A stretch of 64,000 nt of DNA from Vibrio tetraodonis (GCF_003350295.1 NZ_QLYY01000013.1:62001-126000), one strand, 5' to 3'. Counted from the first letter of the stretch, positions 27,301-35,939 are shown. Notes: a model not told the origin generated them from the sequence alone. Made by a program: numbers and translations.

Positions 27301-29885
27301 CGCTTTGGCTCGGCAAGTGGCAGCTTAGTTGGGAACTCGTAACACACGGTTGACTCAGGAGTCGACATACGTATTACGCGGTTAAAATTGTCGTAACTAA
27401 ACTCGGTGCGGTCGCCGTTAGCATCCTGCTGCCAAGCAAGCTGTCCTTTTAGATTGTAGTGATATTTCCAATGTCCACGAGATGGGTCAATAGTTTGTGT
27501 TCTTTGCCCACGCGCATCATAAACATAAACAATCTTGGTTTCTGGGTTACTGTTAAGTTCAGATGACGTCAGCTTACCCATCGCATTGTAGGTAAAGCGA
27601 ATGGTATTACCAAGATGATCATCAACCTGATATAAAAGCCCTGTAATGTCATGATAACGTCGGACAACATTGCCCCACTTGTCATATGACTCGGTCACAT
27701 TATCAAGTAGCTCTGAACGGCTTTCACTTTGGCCATTGACCTCATATTCGATTTCACGTGTTTCAGCATCGCCTTTGACAGCGTATGTTACTGCTTCATC
27801 ACCTTCAAAATGCGGTAATAGTAGCTGTTTCGAATATTTGTCTTGTTTGAGTTCGGCTGAGATAATGAACCTGTCGTCCATACCTTTTAGGATTTGGTAC
27901 TGCCCACGACTAGTCACACACGTCATTGCACTTGGCGTAGCGTTATATACAACCGAGACTGTGTCACTAGGACAAACTGCCACCCACTCATTCAAGCGTG
28001 CTGGCACATCGTCAATTGTGTAAAACTCTGTCTTTTTGGTGATACCACGAGCTGTTTTTGCAACCATTCGGTTTTTGTCATCATAATGGGTTTCCTCATA
28101 AGGAGTTCCATTAATTGACGACGTTTCCACTCGACCTGTCGCAGTAGTTCGATACTGATAGTCTATACATTGACCATTTTCACATCGCTGCGTGAGGTTA
28201 TCACCTGTATATTTGCTTGTCTCACGCAATACAACCTGGCCATTGACCTTTCTAACTCGCGCCGTCACTCTGCCTTTCGCATCCTGAGTGACTGCATCAC
28301 TTGTGGTATAGCTGCCCTGACGCGTGATCTGTTCAACCAGCTTATCGTCTCGATAAACATACTCAAACTCTTTAACCAATTGATCGCTAACGCCGTTTTC
28401 ATAGGCTGGACTGATGATACTACGACGTTCAATCTTACCCACTGCATAATCATTTTCAAATCGATAGTCGACTTGGTCTTCGATCTGCTCACCATTGTTG
28501 TTATCAGTAATGGTGATGCGTTTTTCTAAGCGGTTTTGGTCGTCATAGCTGTTTTCAATCGTTTTAGTTTGGCTGATATTGCCGTCAATATCATACACTG
28601 ACTCAACAACGCGCGCTTTCTGGGCTTGACCATTGGATGTCAGTCGCCATTCGATATCGGTTTCAGACAATCGATATTCAGTATTATCGATATGCCCAAA
28701 ACGTTCGATTTTATTGGCAAGCCCAGCATAGTCACCATGAGTGATATAAGTGGTCAAGTTACGTGTGTTACTGCTCGGGTTCGGCACACTTTCTTGACTC
28801 AAAAACTGAGGCTGTCCCGATGCATTAACGCTATAGGAGTATGTCGATTTAGCTCTGCTAGAATCAGAAATTTGCTTGGTATCACGGCTTACAATTGCCA
28901 TCACACCACCCATGTATTTATAGTTGTTGGTGACGACTTGTTTATCATCCTTCCAACCTGCTAAATATGGGAATTTGTTTAAATTCGCGGAACGCCCATA
29001 GTCAAGCTGAATCGGTAAGTAACAACTTGGTTCACTCTGAGATTTTAAGCGTTCACATTGGCCAATCGCCGATAGATAGTTAGCTTGATATGGCGCCTTT
29101 TCCCAGCCAGAGCCACTCGCCTTCTTAACACCGGAGGTATCATCGACCCAAGTTTGTGTCTTGAAGAAGTATGAGACAACCTTATCTTCATGCTCAACAT
29201 CGATTGTGGTAAGATTACCCGCCGTATTAACCGTTACACTTGGATCGGCTTTTAGAGACTCCAACCCTTCAATTCGGTAACTGTTTTCAACAAAAGATAA
29301 ACGAGCCTGTTTTTGCGCAAAAGGAATCGATAAAGAGAGCGCAGCTTGTCCACCATCAGTCACATAAGAATCAACACTGATACTGTTTTCAGTTTGGGCA
29401 AATGAGGCATAAGGATAGGCAAACTGACTTTTAATCAGGCCAGAAACAATGCCTGACTGAACGACACTGGGAGAAGATTTGTAATTATTAATCGCAAACT
29501 TGTAGCTTCCCATCCTTACATATACGGATGAGCTTGAACTATATGAGTTGTGGGCTGCGCGCGCCAATTTATTTTTTTGGCTTGTGCGAACAAACTCATT
29601 GTACTGAGTCGCTTGTTTAGGAGTAAAACGTTCTGCTTTCCACTGACTGCCTTGTTTCCAAACACGCAGGTAGCTGGTTCTTTCAATTTCTGGCGTTTCA
29701 GGCCCCAGAGGGATGGGAGTAACAACGTCTCCATGAATTAAAACCATGGGTCTAGGTTCTACCAACTTTGCATAAAATTGGTAGGTGTCTCTACTTACAT
29801 CTTTCATGTACACATCAACACGCGTTGCATGGGCTGATGAGACAACAAACATGAGTAGGAAAAATATAAATTTATGTATTTTCAT
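24321..29885 (-). CDS. Secreted Rhs/YD-repeat polymorphic toxin
   Basis: An 1854-residue protein with a Sec signal peptide (KFIFFLLMFVVSSAHA), an N-terminal region of about 400 residues, and YD/Rhs repeats from about residue 430 to 1290 (for example YDKWGNVVRRYHD, YDARGQRTQTIDP). The Rhs core follows: RVYDPYLARFIQADAFI near 1291 and NPVNTIDPSGY. Downstream come a cationic hendecad-repeat helix (1375-1429), a hydrophobic Gly/Ala-rich segment resembling DUF637, and a PT-TG-like pre-toxin segment (DFIPVVSNLKAAYEFSTGE near 1650). The last ~110 residues, with WVHPNATKHMVEYL and GRWEIMVGSGKSGDTLP, would be the toxin; a BECR-type nuclease is possible but unproven. No VgrG, PAAR or secretion partner is encoded nearby. 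Confidence 0.88.
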   Translation of the reverse strand: MKIHKFIFFLLMFVVSSAHATRVDVYMKDVSRDTYQFYAKLVEPRPMVLIHGDVVTPIPLGPETPEIERTSYLRVWKQGSQWKAERFTPKQATQYNEFVRTSQKNKLARAAHNSYSSSSSVYVRMGSYKFAINNYKSSPSVVQSGIVSGLIKSQFAYPYASFAQTENSISVDSYVTDGGQAALSLSIPFAQKQARLSFVENSYRIEGLESLKADPSVTVNTAGNLTTIDVEHEDKVVSYFFKTQTWVDDTSGVKKASGSGWEKAPYQANYLSAIGQCERLKSQSEPSCYLPIQLDYGRSANLNKFPYLAGWKDDKQVVTNNYKYMGGVMAIVSRDTKQISDSSRAKSTYSYSVNASGQPQFLSQESVPNPSSNTRNLTTYITHGDYAGLANKIERFGHIDNTEYRLSETDIEWRLTSNGQAQKARVVESVYDIDGNISQTKTIENSYDDQNRLEKRITITDNNNGEQIEDQVDYRFENDYAVGKIERRSIISPAYENGVSDQLVKEFEYVYRDDKLVEQITRQGSYTTSDAVTQDAKGRVTARVRKVNGQVVLRETSKYTGDNLTQRCENGQCIDYQYRTTATGRVETSSINGTPYEETHYDDKNRMVAKTARGITKKTEFYTIDDVPARLNEWVAVCPSDTVSVVYNATPSAMTCVTSRGQYQILKGMDDRFIISAELKQDKYSKQLLLPHFEGDEAVTYAVKGDAETREIEYEVNGQSESRSELLDNVTESYDKWGNVVRRYHDITGLLYQVDDHLGNTIRFTYNAMGKLTSSELNSNPETKIVYVYDARGQRTQTIDPSRGHWKYHYNLKGQLAWQQDANGDRTEFSYDNFNRVIRMSTPESTVCYEFPTKLPLAEPKRVVKVAGRQQTCANQETVYEEVNTYEWPNGWLKKREITLEDGYTQTTHYEYNSNGQVKKETTPSRLGNEFALEIGYSNGSPYKWTNAQTGELYKEVLAKDAQQRVTNVRFGNGLEEFYRYDRVSGQLLEQSATRSGTLVYRYEYRYNSNDLLSSRKRHFYYRNRSETSFEDEYSYDEQDRLKAHTIKQFCANGICQEINANGFISATSEFEYDKYGNITYKTGVGDYYYESADPFKLTRLEEENGETRHFTYDKNGNMLSDGLRQFRYESNRLVYVGRVSDNQDNTVVDRDETRFTYGPDGQQIVRTDKRFDVSSLEWVTEKSFSSGAYTYNQTSGNKQYETYGGNGFALTCSESSCSVAYSHTDRLGQQIMVTNAEGTITSQTFTDPFGSTHNVLMPEMDDAFAVSPTYSSMFGHVGVAGFDLIHMKGRVYDPYLARFIQADAFIKGKESVANYNRYTFNLNNPVNTIDPSGYFSFGGGFKSIGRGFKSLGKEIGRGFKKLAREGSRVANQIRAEAKRAESRVRNEVKRAESRVRNEVQRVERQIRHEAKRFERRARHEVGRWESDVRHGVKIVGQMIKENPEMVLAMAVAAWVSPYAMTYFSEVMVAQFGAGMVATSLAGAATGATVAATSHVISNKGDLKGIEKSILHGALTGGIAAGVAHGLMETQYMIDLVGEGTTLANTVSNVIKSVGMAGADSLIYDRDFSDTFLASFLQTTVNGYIHQYTQNLTTLAQSFVSGVVGGMITSEIYGGDFATNFAHGFIGSYIDYTHNELGGMFDFDFSLVEAIELTMDFIPVVSNLKAAYEFSTGETIFGGVELGDVDRNLAGATILLGPVGKAAAKTGKVAYTVAKHSDEAVDMLTASSKVHDATKATDVALGSGKVWDSIKATQGTIPGTLIPKSFELSVDSGKFWVHPNATKHMVEYLTRNGMSHTDPINNQLMLKSFQVSVNKALSQGYKRDEMIQVGRWEIMVGSGKSGDTLPVIKHALYK
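25599..25763 (-). repeat. Five coding 11-residue (hendecad) repeats inside the Rhs protein
   Basis: Residues ~1375-1429 consist of five consecutive 11-mers of the pattern R-x-E-(A/V)-(K/Q/G)-R-x-E-x-x-(V/I/A), such as RAEAKRAESRV, RNEVKRAESRV and RHEAKRFERRA. Each unit is 33 nt. The pattern predicts a long, strongly charged helix or right-handed coiled coil just after the Rhs core. Confidence 0.85.
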
Positions 29886-30236
29886 TTTATTTGTATTTAT
29901 CCAATAATTTCCACTGCGCTTCGTAAACCAATATCTTTAAAGTCCTTATTCCCTCCAATTTCAGTCAATTAACAAAAAACGACTAACCAAACAAAGTTAA
30001 CCAAATAAAAAAAAGGTAAAACAATATCATTTACAAATACTATTTTACATATCAATAGCTAAGGAAAACAGTAAGATATCAGGATTGAAAAGAGGTAATT
30101 TATCCATCTCGAGTTAATAGGATGAAGATGAGAGAACCATTGAAAATGGCTTAAAAGAGGTAGTTCTTAAGATTTGGGAGTAATAACGTGAAAGTTAGCA
30201 ACATTTTTGGCCAAACTAGAGTAAAACCATGAGCGC
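29886..30236. promoter_or_regulatory. AT-rich 351-bp region upstream of rhs
   Basis: No gene is seen. The half nearest the rhs start is highly AT-rich with several A-tracts and presumably contains the rhs promoter; it is also the region downstream of nrdG. No clear terminator hairpin for nrdDG was found in it. Confidence 0.5.
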
Positions 30237-30710
30237 TTAACCAAGATCCCTCACCCAGTAAATTATTTGGTTTGAGCTGCCACGCCATTTTAGGGTGAGA
30301 TCTTTTTTGTCTTGCTCAAATTTGCCGTCAATAAGAACATCGACTTGCTGAACAATAGCGCGTTGCTTTGGAGAGAGTGACTTGAGTGTATAACCCGTCC
30401 ATAACCAAATATCTTTATCAGGGCACTCTTGTTTTACACGTTTTACCAGAGCCAATATCGACTCTACATTAGCAGGATGAAGCGGATCACCGCCCGATAA
30501 AGACAGCCCTCTTCTCTTTATCCGCGTATCATTCAAATCAGCGATAATCTGGTCTTCGAGCTCTTTTGTAAACAAATGACCAGAATCAACTCGCCACGTT
30601 GACTGGTTATAACAGCCTTTGCATTGGTGCTCACAGCCGGAAACAAATAAAGTGCAGCGCGTTCCCTCGCCGTTAACGACATCTATTGGATAATAGGCAT
30701 GATAATTCAT
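30237..30710 (-). CDS. nrdG: Anaerobic ribonucleotide reductase activating enzyme NrdG
   Basis: Radical SAM activase of 157 residues that generates the glycyl radical on NrdD. The [4Fe-4S] cluster motif CEHQCKGC is at Cys26, Cys30 and Cys33 within SGCEHQCKGCYNQSTW, and the SAM-binding GGDP motif occurs in LSLSGGDPLHPANVE. Length and sequence are typical. The start lies 3 nt after the nrdD stop, so it is the second gene of the nrdDG operon. Confidence 0.96.
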   Translation of the reverse strand: MNYHAYYPIDVVNGEGTRCTLFVSGCEHQCKGCYNQSTWRVDSGHLFTKELEDQIIADLNDTRIKRRGLSLSGGDPLHPANVESILALVKRVKQECPDKDIWLWTGYTLKSLSPKQRAIVQQVDVLIDGKFEQDKKDLTLKWRGSSNQIIYWVRDLG

Positions 30711-30713
30711 TAT

Positions 30714-32834
30714 TTATAGATGCTTCACTCGGCGAATGACTTCTTGTTGCTTACCCGCATTAAACGGACGAGCATCAGGACTGCCTAAATAGCCACATAC
30801 TCGCCTTGTCACAGACACTGTCGACGAATCATGATTGCCGCAGTTAGGACAGCAAAACCCTTTGCTGGTACAATCAAACTCCCCGCGATAGCCACATTGG
30901 TAACATTCATCAATTGGAGTGTTGGTGCCATAGTAAGGCACGCGTGAATAACTGTAATCCCAAACATCTTCTAGGGCTTCTATATTGGACTCCATATTAG
31001 GAAATTCGCCATAGCAAATAAAACCGCCACTTGAGAGCTGAGGGTAAACCATTTCAAAGTCAATTTTATCGTAAGGGTTAACTTTTTTTTCCACATCAAG
31101 ATGGAAGCTATTGGTGTAATAACCTTTGTCCGTCACACCTTTAATCACACCAAATTCTTTGGTATCGATAGCGCAAAATCGGTGACATAGGTTTTCACTT
31201 GGCGTGGCATACAAACTGTAGCCATAACCAGACTCCTCACTCCACTGCTTAACTACGTATTTAAGGTGCTGCACTATGTTGAATGCTTTGGCTTGCAGGT
31301 CAGTGTTGTCATGTATATGGGTCTCATTACCATACAAGGCGATAATCGTCTCATGAAGACCAATGTAACCAAGAGAGATTGAGGCACGCCCATGCTTAAA
31401 AATGTTTGCTATTGGTTCTTGTGCTTTTAGCCTCACTCCGCAAGCCCCTTCCATATACAAAATGGGGGCAACGCGAGCTTGAACGTTTTCTAGCCGAGCA
31501 ATTCGAGTCTCTAACGCCCTGCGAGCAAGCACAAGTCTTTGTTCAAGTAATGCATAAAACTCGGCTTCATCTTGATTTGATTGCAAAGCAATTCGAGGAA
31601 GGTTTAGGCTCACAACACCCAAGTTATTGCGTCCATCATAGATGAACTCACCGTTTTCTTGGTAATTGTTAAGGAAACTACGGCAACCCATTGGGGTTTT
31701 AAATGACCCTGTCACTTTTACCACTTGGTCATAGTTGAGAATATCTGGATACATGCGTTTTGACGCACACTCTAGGGCGAGTTGCTTGATATGATAACTG
31801 GGATCGTTGCGACTACGATTTAGCCCTTGTTTGATGGTAAATACTAGCTTAGGAAATACCGCCGTTTTGCGGTTTTTTCCAAGCCCCGCTAAACGATTTT
31901 TTAATATGGCCTGCTGAATCAAGCAAGAGGCCCAGCACGTACCCAGTCCAAAACCAAAAGTCACAAACGGCGTCTGCCCGTTGGCCGTGTGCAAGGTATT
32001 CACCTCATATTCCAAGGACTGGAAAGCATCAAAACACTCTTTTTCGGTACGACTACGAGCAAAACTTTGAGAATCTTCTATGTTCCACTCTTTGGCAACC
32101 GCGAGATGCTTGTCATAACTTGCCAAAACGTAAGGCGCAAGCACTTCATCAATACGATTGACGGTTGTACCACCGTATATATGGCTAGCCACTTGAGCAA
32201 TAATTTGTGCCGTCACCGCTGTAGCAGTAGAAATAGACTTGGGCGTATCTATTTCAGCATTACCCATTTTAAAGCCATGAGTTAACATGCCTTTTAAATC
32301 AATCAGCATACAGTTAAACATGGGGAAAAACGGCGCATAGTCTAAGTCGTGATAATGGATATCGCCTTTGTCATGAGCAGCCACAATATCTCGAGGAAGA
32401 ATTCGAGTTTTGGCGTAATGCTTAGCCATAATCCCTGCCAGTAAGTCTCGCTGAGTCGGAATAACTTTGCCATCTTTGTTGGCATTCTCATTGATCAAAT
32501 CAAGATCACTTTGAGCAATTAATCCTTCTATTTCCCTCGTTAACCCACTTTGTTTTTCTCTGGCAATATCACGGTCATGACGATACTCAATATATGAACG
32601 CGCGAGCGACGGAAATGGGCCTTTCATCAACTCATTTTCAACTAGGATCTGGATATCAGATATATCGATCTGGTGATGAACCATAAGCTGAGCTTCTATG
32701 TTAAGCGCTACCTCAAGCGCATAAACCGCAATATTTTTGCCTTTGACCTCTGCAGCAGCCTCCACGGCTGATTGAATACGCCCACGACAAAAAGGCACCT
32801 TTGAGCCATCACGTTTAATTACAACTGGTTTCAC
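30714..32834 (-). CDS. nrdD: Anaerobic (class III) ribonucleoside-triphosphate reductase NrdD
   Basis: Oxygen-sensitive glycyl radical enzyme of 706 residues that reduces NTPs to dNTPs during anaerobic growth. It has an N-terminal ATP cone (KRDGSKVPFCRGRI and following, residues ~5-95), the catalytic barrel, and four zinc-binding cysteines in CYQCGYRG and CCPNCGN. The C-terminal glycyl radical loop is RRVCGYLGSPDARPFN, with Gly near 681. The ATG at 32834 is preceded by AAGGAGGATAAG, a strong ribosome-binding site. Upstream lie FNR, NrdR and Fur-like sites, consistent with anaerobic and nucleotide-pool control. Confidence 0.97.
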   Translation of the reverse strand: MKPVVIKRDGSKVPFCRGRIQSAVEAAAEVKGKNIAVYALEVALNIEAQLMVHHQIDISDIQILVENELMKGPFPSLARSYIEYRHDRDIAREKQSGLTREIEGLIAQSDLDLINENANKDGKVIPTQRDLLAGIMAKHYAKTRILPRDIVAAHDKGDIHYHDLDYAPFFPMFNCMLIDLKGMLTHGFKMGNAEIDTPKSISTATAVTAQIIAQVASHIYGGTTVNRIDEVLAPYVLASYDKHLAVAKEWNIEDSQSFARSRTEKECFDAFQSLEYEVNTLHTANGQTPFVTFGFGLGTCWASCLIQQAILKNRLAGLGKNRKTAVFPKLVFTIKQGLNRSRNDPSYHIKQLALECASKRMYPDILNYDQVVKVTGSFKTPMGCRSFLNNYQENGEFIYDGRNNLGVVSLNLPRIALQSNQDEAEFYALLEQRLVLARRALETRIARLENVQARVAPILYMEGACGVRLKAQEPIANIFKHGRASISLGYIGLHETIIALYGNETHIHDNTDLQAKAFNIVQHLKYVVKQWSEESGYGYSLYATPSENLCHRFCAIDTKEFGVIKGVTDKGYYTNSFHLDVEKKVNPYDKIDFEMVYPQLSSGGFICYGEFPNMESNIEALEDVWDYSYSRVPYYGTNTPIDECYQCGYRGEFDCTSKGFCCPNCGNHDSSTVSVTRRVCGYLGSPDARPFNAGKQQEVIRRVKHL

Positions 32835-32870
32835 TTATCCTCCTTAACCCAATCCACAACCGGTCTAAAA

Positions 32871-32886
32871 TCGCAATATAATGATA
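32871..32886 (-). promoter_or_regulatory. Probable NrdR box (promoter-proximal)
   Basis: TCGCAATATAATGATA keeps the central CAATATA core of the NrdR consensus and starts exactly 31 bp before the better box at 32902. Paired NrdR boxes about three helical turns apart are characteristic of nrd promoters. Confidence 0.5.
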
Positions 32887-32896
32887 ATAACTATCA
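32882..32896 (-). promoter_or_regulatory. Fur-like box upstream of nrdD
   Basis: TGATAATAACTATCA matches the 7-1-7 Fur consensus TGATAATnATTATCA at all but one constrained base. It lies between the two NrdR boxes. Binding by Fur here is inference. Confidence 0.45.
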
Positions 32897-32901
32897 GACA
32901 G

Positions 32902-32917
32902 ACACTATATGCTGTGT
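32902..32917 (-). promoter_or_regulatory. NrdR box upstream of nrdD
   Basis: ACACTATATGCTGTGT is a near-palindromic 16-mer that fits the NrdR consensus (ACAcwAtATaTwGtgt). NrdR represses ribonucleotide reductase operons when dATP is plentiful. It lies 68 bp upstream of the nrdD start. Confidence 0.7.
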
Positions 32918-32945
32918 ATTTAACGAAGATCGGTAGAGGTGTGTA

Positions 32946-32959
32946 TTGATATCGATCAA
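32946..32959 (-). promoter_or_regulatory. Perfect FNR box upstream of nrdD
   Basis: TTGATATCGATCAA is an exact match to TTGAT-N4-ATCAA, the FNR consensus, and is fully palindromic. It lies 112 bp upstream of the nrdD start, suitable for anaerobic activation. Confidence 0.85.
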
Positions 32960-33111
32960 CAAAGCTTTGTACCTGATGAACAAGACATCAATCGTATTGG
33001 CAGAGATCTCACTCTAGTAAGAAATTCTTCTCTTTGTTTGAAGTGTTTATCACTGAATCCGTGTTAATTTCATGTAGAATTGAATGCTTTAATCAATAGC
33101 GCTCTTTTGTT

Positions 33112-34008
33112 ATGGCTAAAGCTTACTCTAACTGGAAGTACTTAACACTTGTGCTGATATTCTGTTTCCTCTCTACCTATGTCACGGCATCTTCTCTTTC
33201 AGTTACGACGTGGAATATAGAATGGTTAACGACGACGCCTTCCAAACAGTTTATTGAGTCAAAACGAACACAAGCAGACTTTGACGCACTAGCCAACCAT
33301 TTTGCAACTACGGATACTGACATTCTCGCCTTTCAAGAGGTCAACGACATAGCGGCGCTTCGCGCTGTGGTAGGTAAGGACTATGATATTTACTTATCAG
33401 AGCGAGCCAACACGAACAATAAGCGACATCAGTTTGAGGATATAAATCAATACACGGGGTTTGCTATTCGTAAAGGATTATCTGTCGAGAGACAATCTGA
33501 CGTTAGGCTCGACAAGCGTAAAAACAGTAAGCTTAGATTCGCCACTTATATGATAATCACACCCAAACAAAAACCATCCTTACATATATTGTCGCTTCAT
33601 CTAAAGGCGCGTTGCAGCGGAGCATATAAAAACAGCAAGGATTGCCAAGTCCTTATGTCTCAGGGGAAAGCATTGAACCAATGGATTTTAGATCGCGAAA
33701 AAGCAGACGAGCAATATATGATTTTGGGAGATTTTAACCACAACCTGAGTTATCAAGGTGACTGGCTATGGAATGAGATCACGCAAACTTCTTCAGCCAG
33801 CCTTGCGACACTGTCCACTCAACCACGTTGTAAAGTCCGCTCTAGGAACCAACCTAAGCGCCTTCACCAATTTCGCTCTTTGATTGACCATATCATAGTC
33901 AGTCAAGAGCTTTCACTGAGCACGCCAAAGCAGGTCACTTTTCCAAGTGAACAAGTGCTTAAATACCACTTAAGTGATCATTGCCCATTACAAACAACGC
34001 TTGAGTGA
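33112..34008 (+). CDS. Exported endonuclease/exonuclease/phosphatase-family protein
   Basis: A 298-residue protein with a Sec signal (YLTLVLIFCFLSTYVTAS) followed by the DNase I-like EEP fold. Metal and catalytic motifs are in order: TTWNIEWL, ILAFQEVND (Glu), HILSLHLKARCSG, ILGDFNHNL (Asp/Asn) and the terminal LSDHCPLQTTL (Asp-His). It should act in the periplasm or outside the cell on phosphodiester or phosphoester substrates; nuclease versus phospholipid phosphatase cannot be decided. It is transcribed away from nrdD, so the 277-bp intergenic region serves both. Confidence 0.88.
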   Translation: MAKAYSNWKYLTLVLIFCFLSTYVTASSLSVTTWNIEWLTTTPSKQFIESKRTQADFDALANHFATTDTDILAFQEVNDIAALRAVVGKDYDIYLSERANTNNKRHQFEDINQYTGFAIRKGLSVERQSDVRLDKRKNSKLRFATYMIITPKQKPSLHILSLHLKARCSGAYKNSKDCQVLMSQGKALNQWILDREKADEQYMILGDFNHNLSYQGDWLWNEITQTSSASLATLSTQPRCKVRSRNQPKRLHQFRSLIDHIIVSQELSLSTPKQVTFPSEQVLKYHLSDHCPLQTTLE

Positions 34009-34176
34009 GCAGAGTACAATACGGGTTAAGCATCCGTTAAATTAAAATTTATTAAGCTCTAACATCGAAACGTCTAACATTTGGACCATATTGGTTGGTA
34101 CAGACTATGTCATTGACTGGAATGATATTTAGATGCAGACTGCCTTATGTAATATGTATATGGGGTTAATGAAAAT

Positions 34177-34809
34177 ATGAACATTGCTATCTGGGGTGCA
34201 AGTAGTGGATTGGGCGCTGCTATGGTCAAGTATTACCATCAACAAGGCGCTAGTGTCATTGCGATAGCTAGGGATCCAAACAAAAACCCTGACTTATCGA
34301 CATACGACCTACCTCACATATCTTGTGACGCGACAGTTGAACAACAAGTAATAGACGCAGTAAAAAAACTGCCTTCGGACACTATCAATATTTCTACTAT
34401 GGGCAGTTTTCGCTCAGATCATCCTGTCGATTACATCGGGCATCGTTATCTAATCAATGCGCTAGAGCAGAGCAATTCTAAACGCTTACTCTTAGTCACC
34501 TCTCTAGGATGTGGAGACTCATGGCAGTATCTCTCAGAACGGGCCAAGATGGGATTTGGTGATGCTGTTAGGGAAAAATCTCTCGCAGAGTCATGGCTGC
34601 AAACTAGTCGCTTGGATTACACTATTTTGAGACCCGGTGGCCTGAAAGATGGTGATTTAACCTATACCGGAGAGCTTTCAGAAGGTGGTGAAGTACATGG
34701 CGCAATTACCCGCGAAGAAGTCGCAAGACTGAGTTTTGAGTTGCTGCAAAATAAAGATAGCTCAGGCAATATCTATCAGTGTATTGATCCCACGATTCCA
34801 CCGTATTAA
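34177..34809 (+). CDS. Atypical SDR-type NAD(P)-binding protein
   Basis: A 210-residue cytoplasmic Rossmann-fold protein starting MNIAIWGASSGLGAAMVKYY, where GASSGLG is the dinucleotide-binding loop. Later segments LLLVTSLGCGDS and YTILRPGGLKDG match the atypical NmrA/SDR_a5-like group. The classical catalytic YxxxK is not evident, so redox catalysis is uncertain; some relatives are stress or redox sensors. It is monocistronic, with a strong terminator after it. Confidence 0.85.
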   Translation: MNIAIWGASSGLGAAMVKYYHQQGASVIAIARDPNKNPDLSTYDLPHISCDATVEQQVIDAVKKLPSDTINISTMGSFRSDHPVDYIGHRYLINALEQSNSKRLLLVTSLGCGDSWQYLSERAKMGFGDAVREKSLAESWLQTSRLDYTILRPGGLKDGDLTYTGELSEGGEVHGAITREEVARLSFELLQNKDSSGNIYQCIDPTIPPY

Positions 34810-34834
34810 CGCCCTTGGTTCAATTAAAAATACT

Positions 34835-34860
34835 AAATAGGCCAACTTGTTGGCCTATTT
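34835..34860. terminator. Bidirectional terminator
   Basis: AAATAGGCCAA and TTGGCCTATTT form an 11-bp stem with a CTTG loop, placed between two convergent genes and usable on both strands. Confidence 0.88.
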
Positions 34861-34862
34861 AC

Positions 34863-35930
34863 TTATCTACGTAACCCATCAATGACCGATTTTGGCGCAA
34901 CCTTGGCTAGCTCACTCAAACATTGATCTGTTTTTGGATTGCTGTGGCGAACATAGATATCACACACGGCATATAGCTGCTCTGGAGCACCGGAAATTAA
35001 ATACGCCTGCTCAAAAGATCTGATTGACTTTTGTAAGTCATAATTCTCTTGTAACACACCATTTAGATACCAATAATAACTATTATCTTCTGCCATCTCT
35101 GCCGCTTGCTCAATTTCAAACGCAGCACTTTTCTTATCATCAAGCCTGACCAAGGCCAATGATTTCGAATAGTGAAGAGGCGCATTATTGGGGTTTAGCG
35201 TGATCGCTTTGGTTAGTGTTTCTACGGCAATACGATCTTTTTCTTGAGCACGATAATTATCCGCTAAGCTCAACCAAGCTTCGGGATTATTAGGTTGTGC
35301 CTTTACCAGAGTTTGATAGATGTCGTCTGCCTGTTTCCAATCCTGATGCCAGCGGTAAATGTCTGCTAACAGTAATTGCGAGCTTTGATCCTTGTCGGCT
35401 TGTAAATCTGTAATAAGCTCTGCGACTGGTTTTTCGAGTATCTGCTGCTGTTTTTTATTCAGATTTGAAAAATCTCGAACCAGATTGGTCGCCGCGGTAA
35501 TGCGAACTCTCGCCTCATCGTCTGTAAGTAAAGGCTCAATCAAACGCCAGCGATGTTCAATGCTGTACGGTGCCGCTCCAACAATCGCTGCCTCTCGAAC
35601 CTCTGGCTCGCTATCTTGTAAGCTTCTTACTACCGCAACCAGCGCATTTTGACTGGGATAGTTGGCTAACTCCCGAAGCGCTTGAATACGTTGATCTTGA
35701 GGCTGCTTAATATCCTGCGCTTTGTAAGAGAGCGCTGCTATTCTCTGCTGAGGCGTCACCTGCTGCTCTTGATGCTGTGCTGGAAGGACCGATTCTTGGC
35801 CAGTACTCGCTGCAAGCGAAAGCTGGCAGATTGAGGCGCCAACTAACAGAATCATCAATTTTTTATAAACCCGAGCGTGTTTATTCACTGAGGTATGAGT
35901 TGTTGGGCCATGGTTTGAATACAATCGCAT
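34863..35930 (-). CDS. Exported HEAT/TPR repeat protein linked to a sulfatase maturase
   Basis: A 355-residue protein with a signal peptide (KKLMILLVGASICQLSLAAS). HEAT-like repeats (residues ~75-165, such as LVAVVRSLQDSEPEVREAAI) are followed by TPR units (~190-340, such as PEAWLSLADNYRAQEKDRIAVETL). ATG 35930 is preferred because GAGG lies 7 nt upstream; GTG 35936 is also in frame. The start immediately follows the stop of the maturase gene. The whole HEAT/TPR part is paralogous to the C-terminal half of the octaheme cytochrome at 61145-63463: EPLLTDDEARVR against EPLLSDPVLSVR, and SLADNYRAQ against NLADLYRAQ. It probably scaffolds periplasmic protein contacts. Confidence 0.88.
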   Translation of the reverse strand: MRLYSNHGPTTHTSVNKHARVYKKLMILLVGASICQLSLAASTGQESVLPAQHQEQQVTPQQRIAALSYKAQDIKQPQDQRIQALRELANYPSQNALVAVVRSLQDSEPEVREAAIVGAAPYSIEHRWRLIEPLLTDDEARVRITAATNLVRDFSNLNKKQQQILEKPVAELITDLQADKDQSSQLLLADIYRWHQDWKQADDIYQTLVKAQPNNPEAWLSLADNYRAQEKDRIAVETLTKAITLNPNNAPLHYSKSLALVRLDDKKSAAFEIEQAAEMAEDNSYYWYLNGVLQENYDLQKSIRSFEQAYLISGAPEQLYAVCDIYVRHSNPKTDQCLSELAKVAPKSVIDGLRR

Positions 35931-35939
35931 CACCACACC

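Noticed and set aside
27670..28118. Plus-strand frames of 117 and 74 codons inside the rhs gene
   Set aside because: They are antisense shadows of the long Rhs coding sequence, with no ribosome-binding site or recognisable protein.
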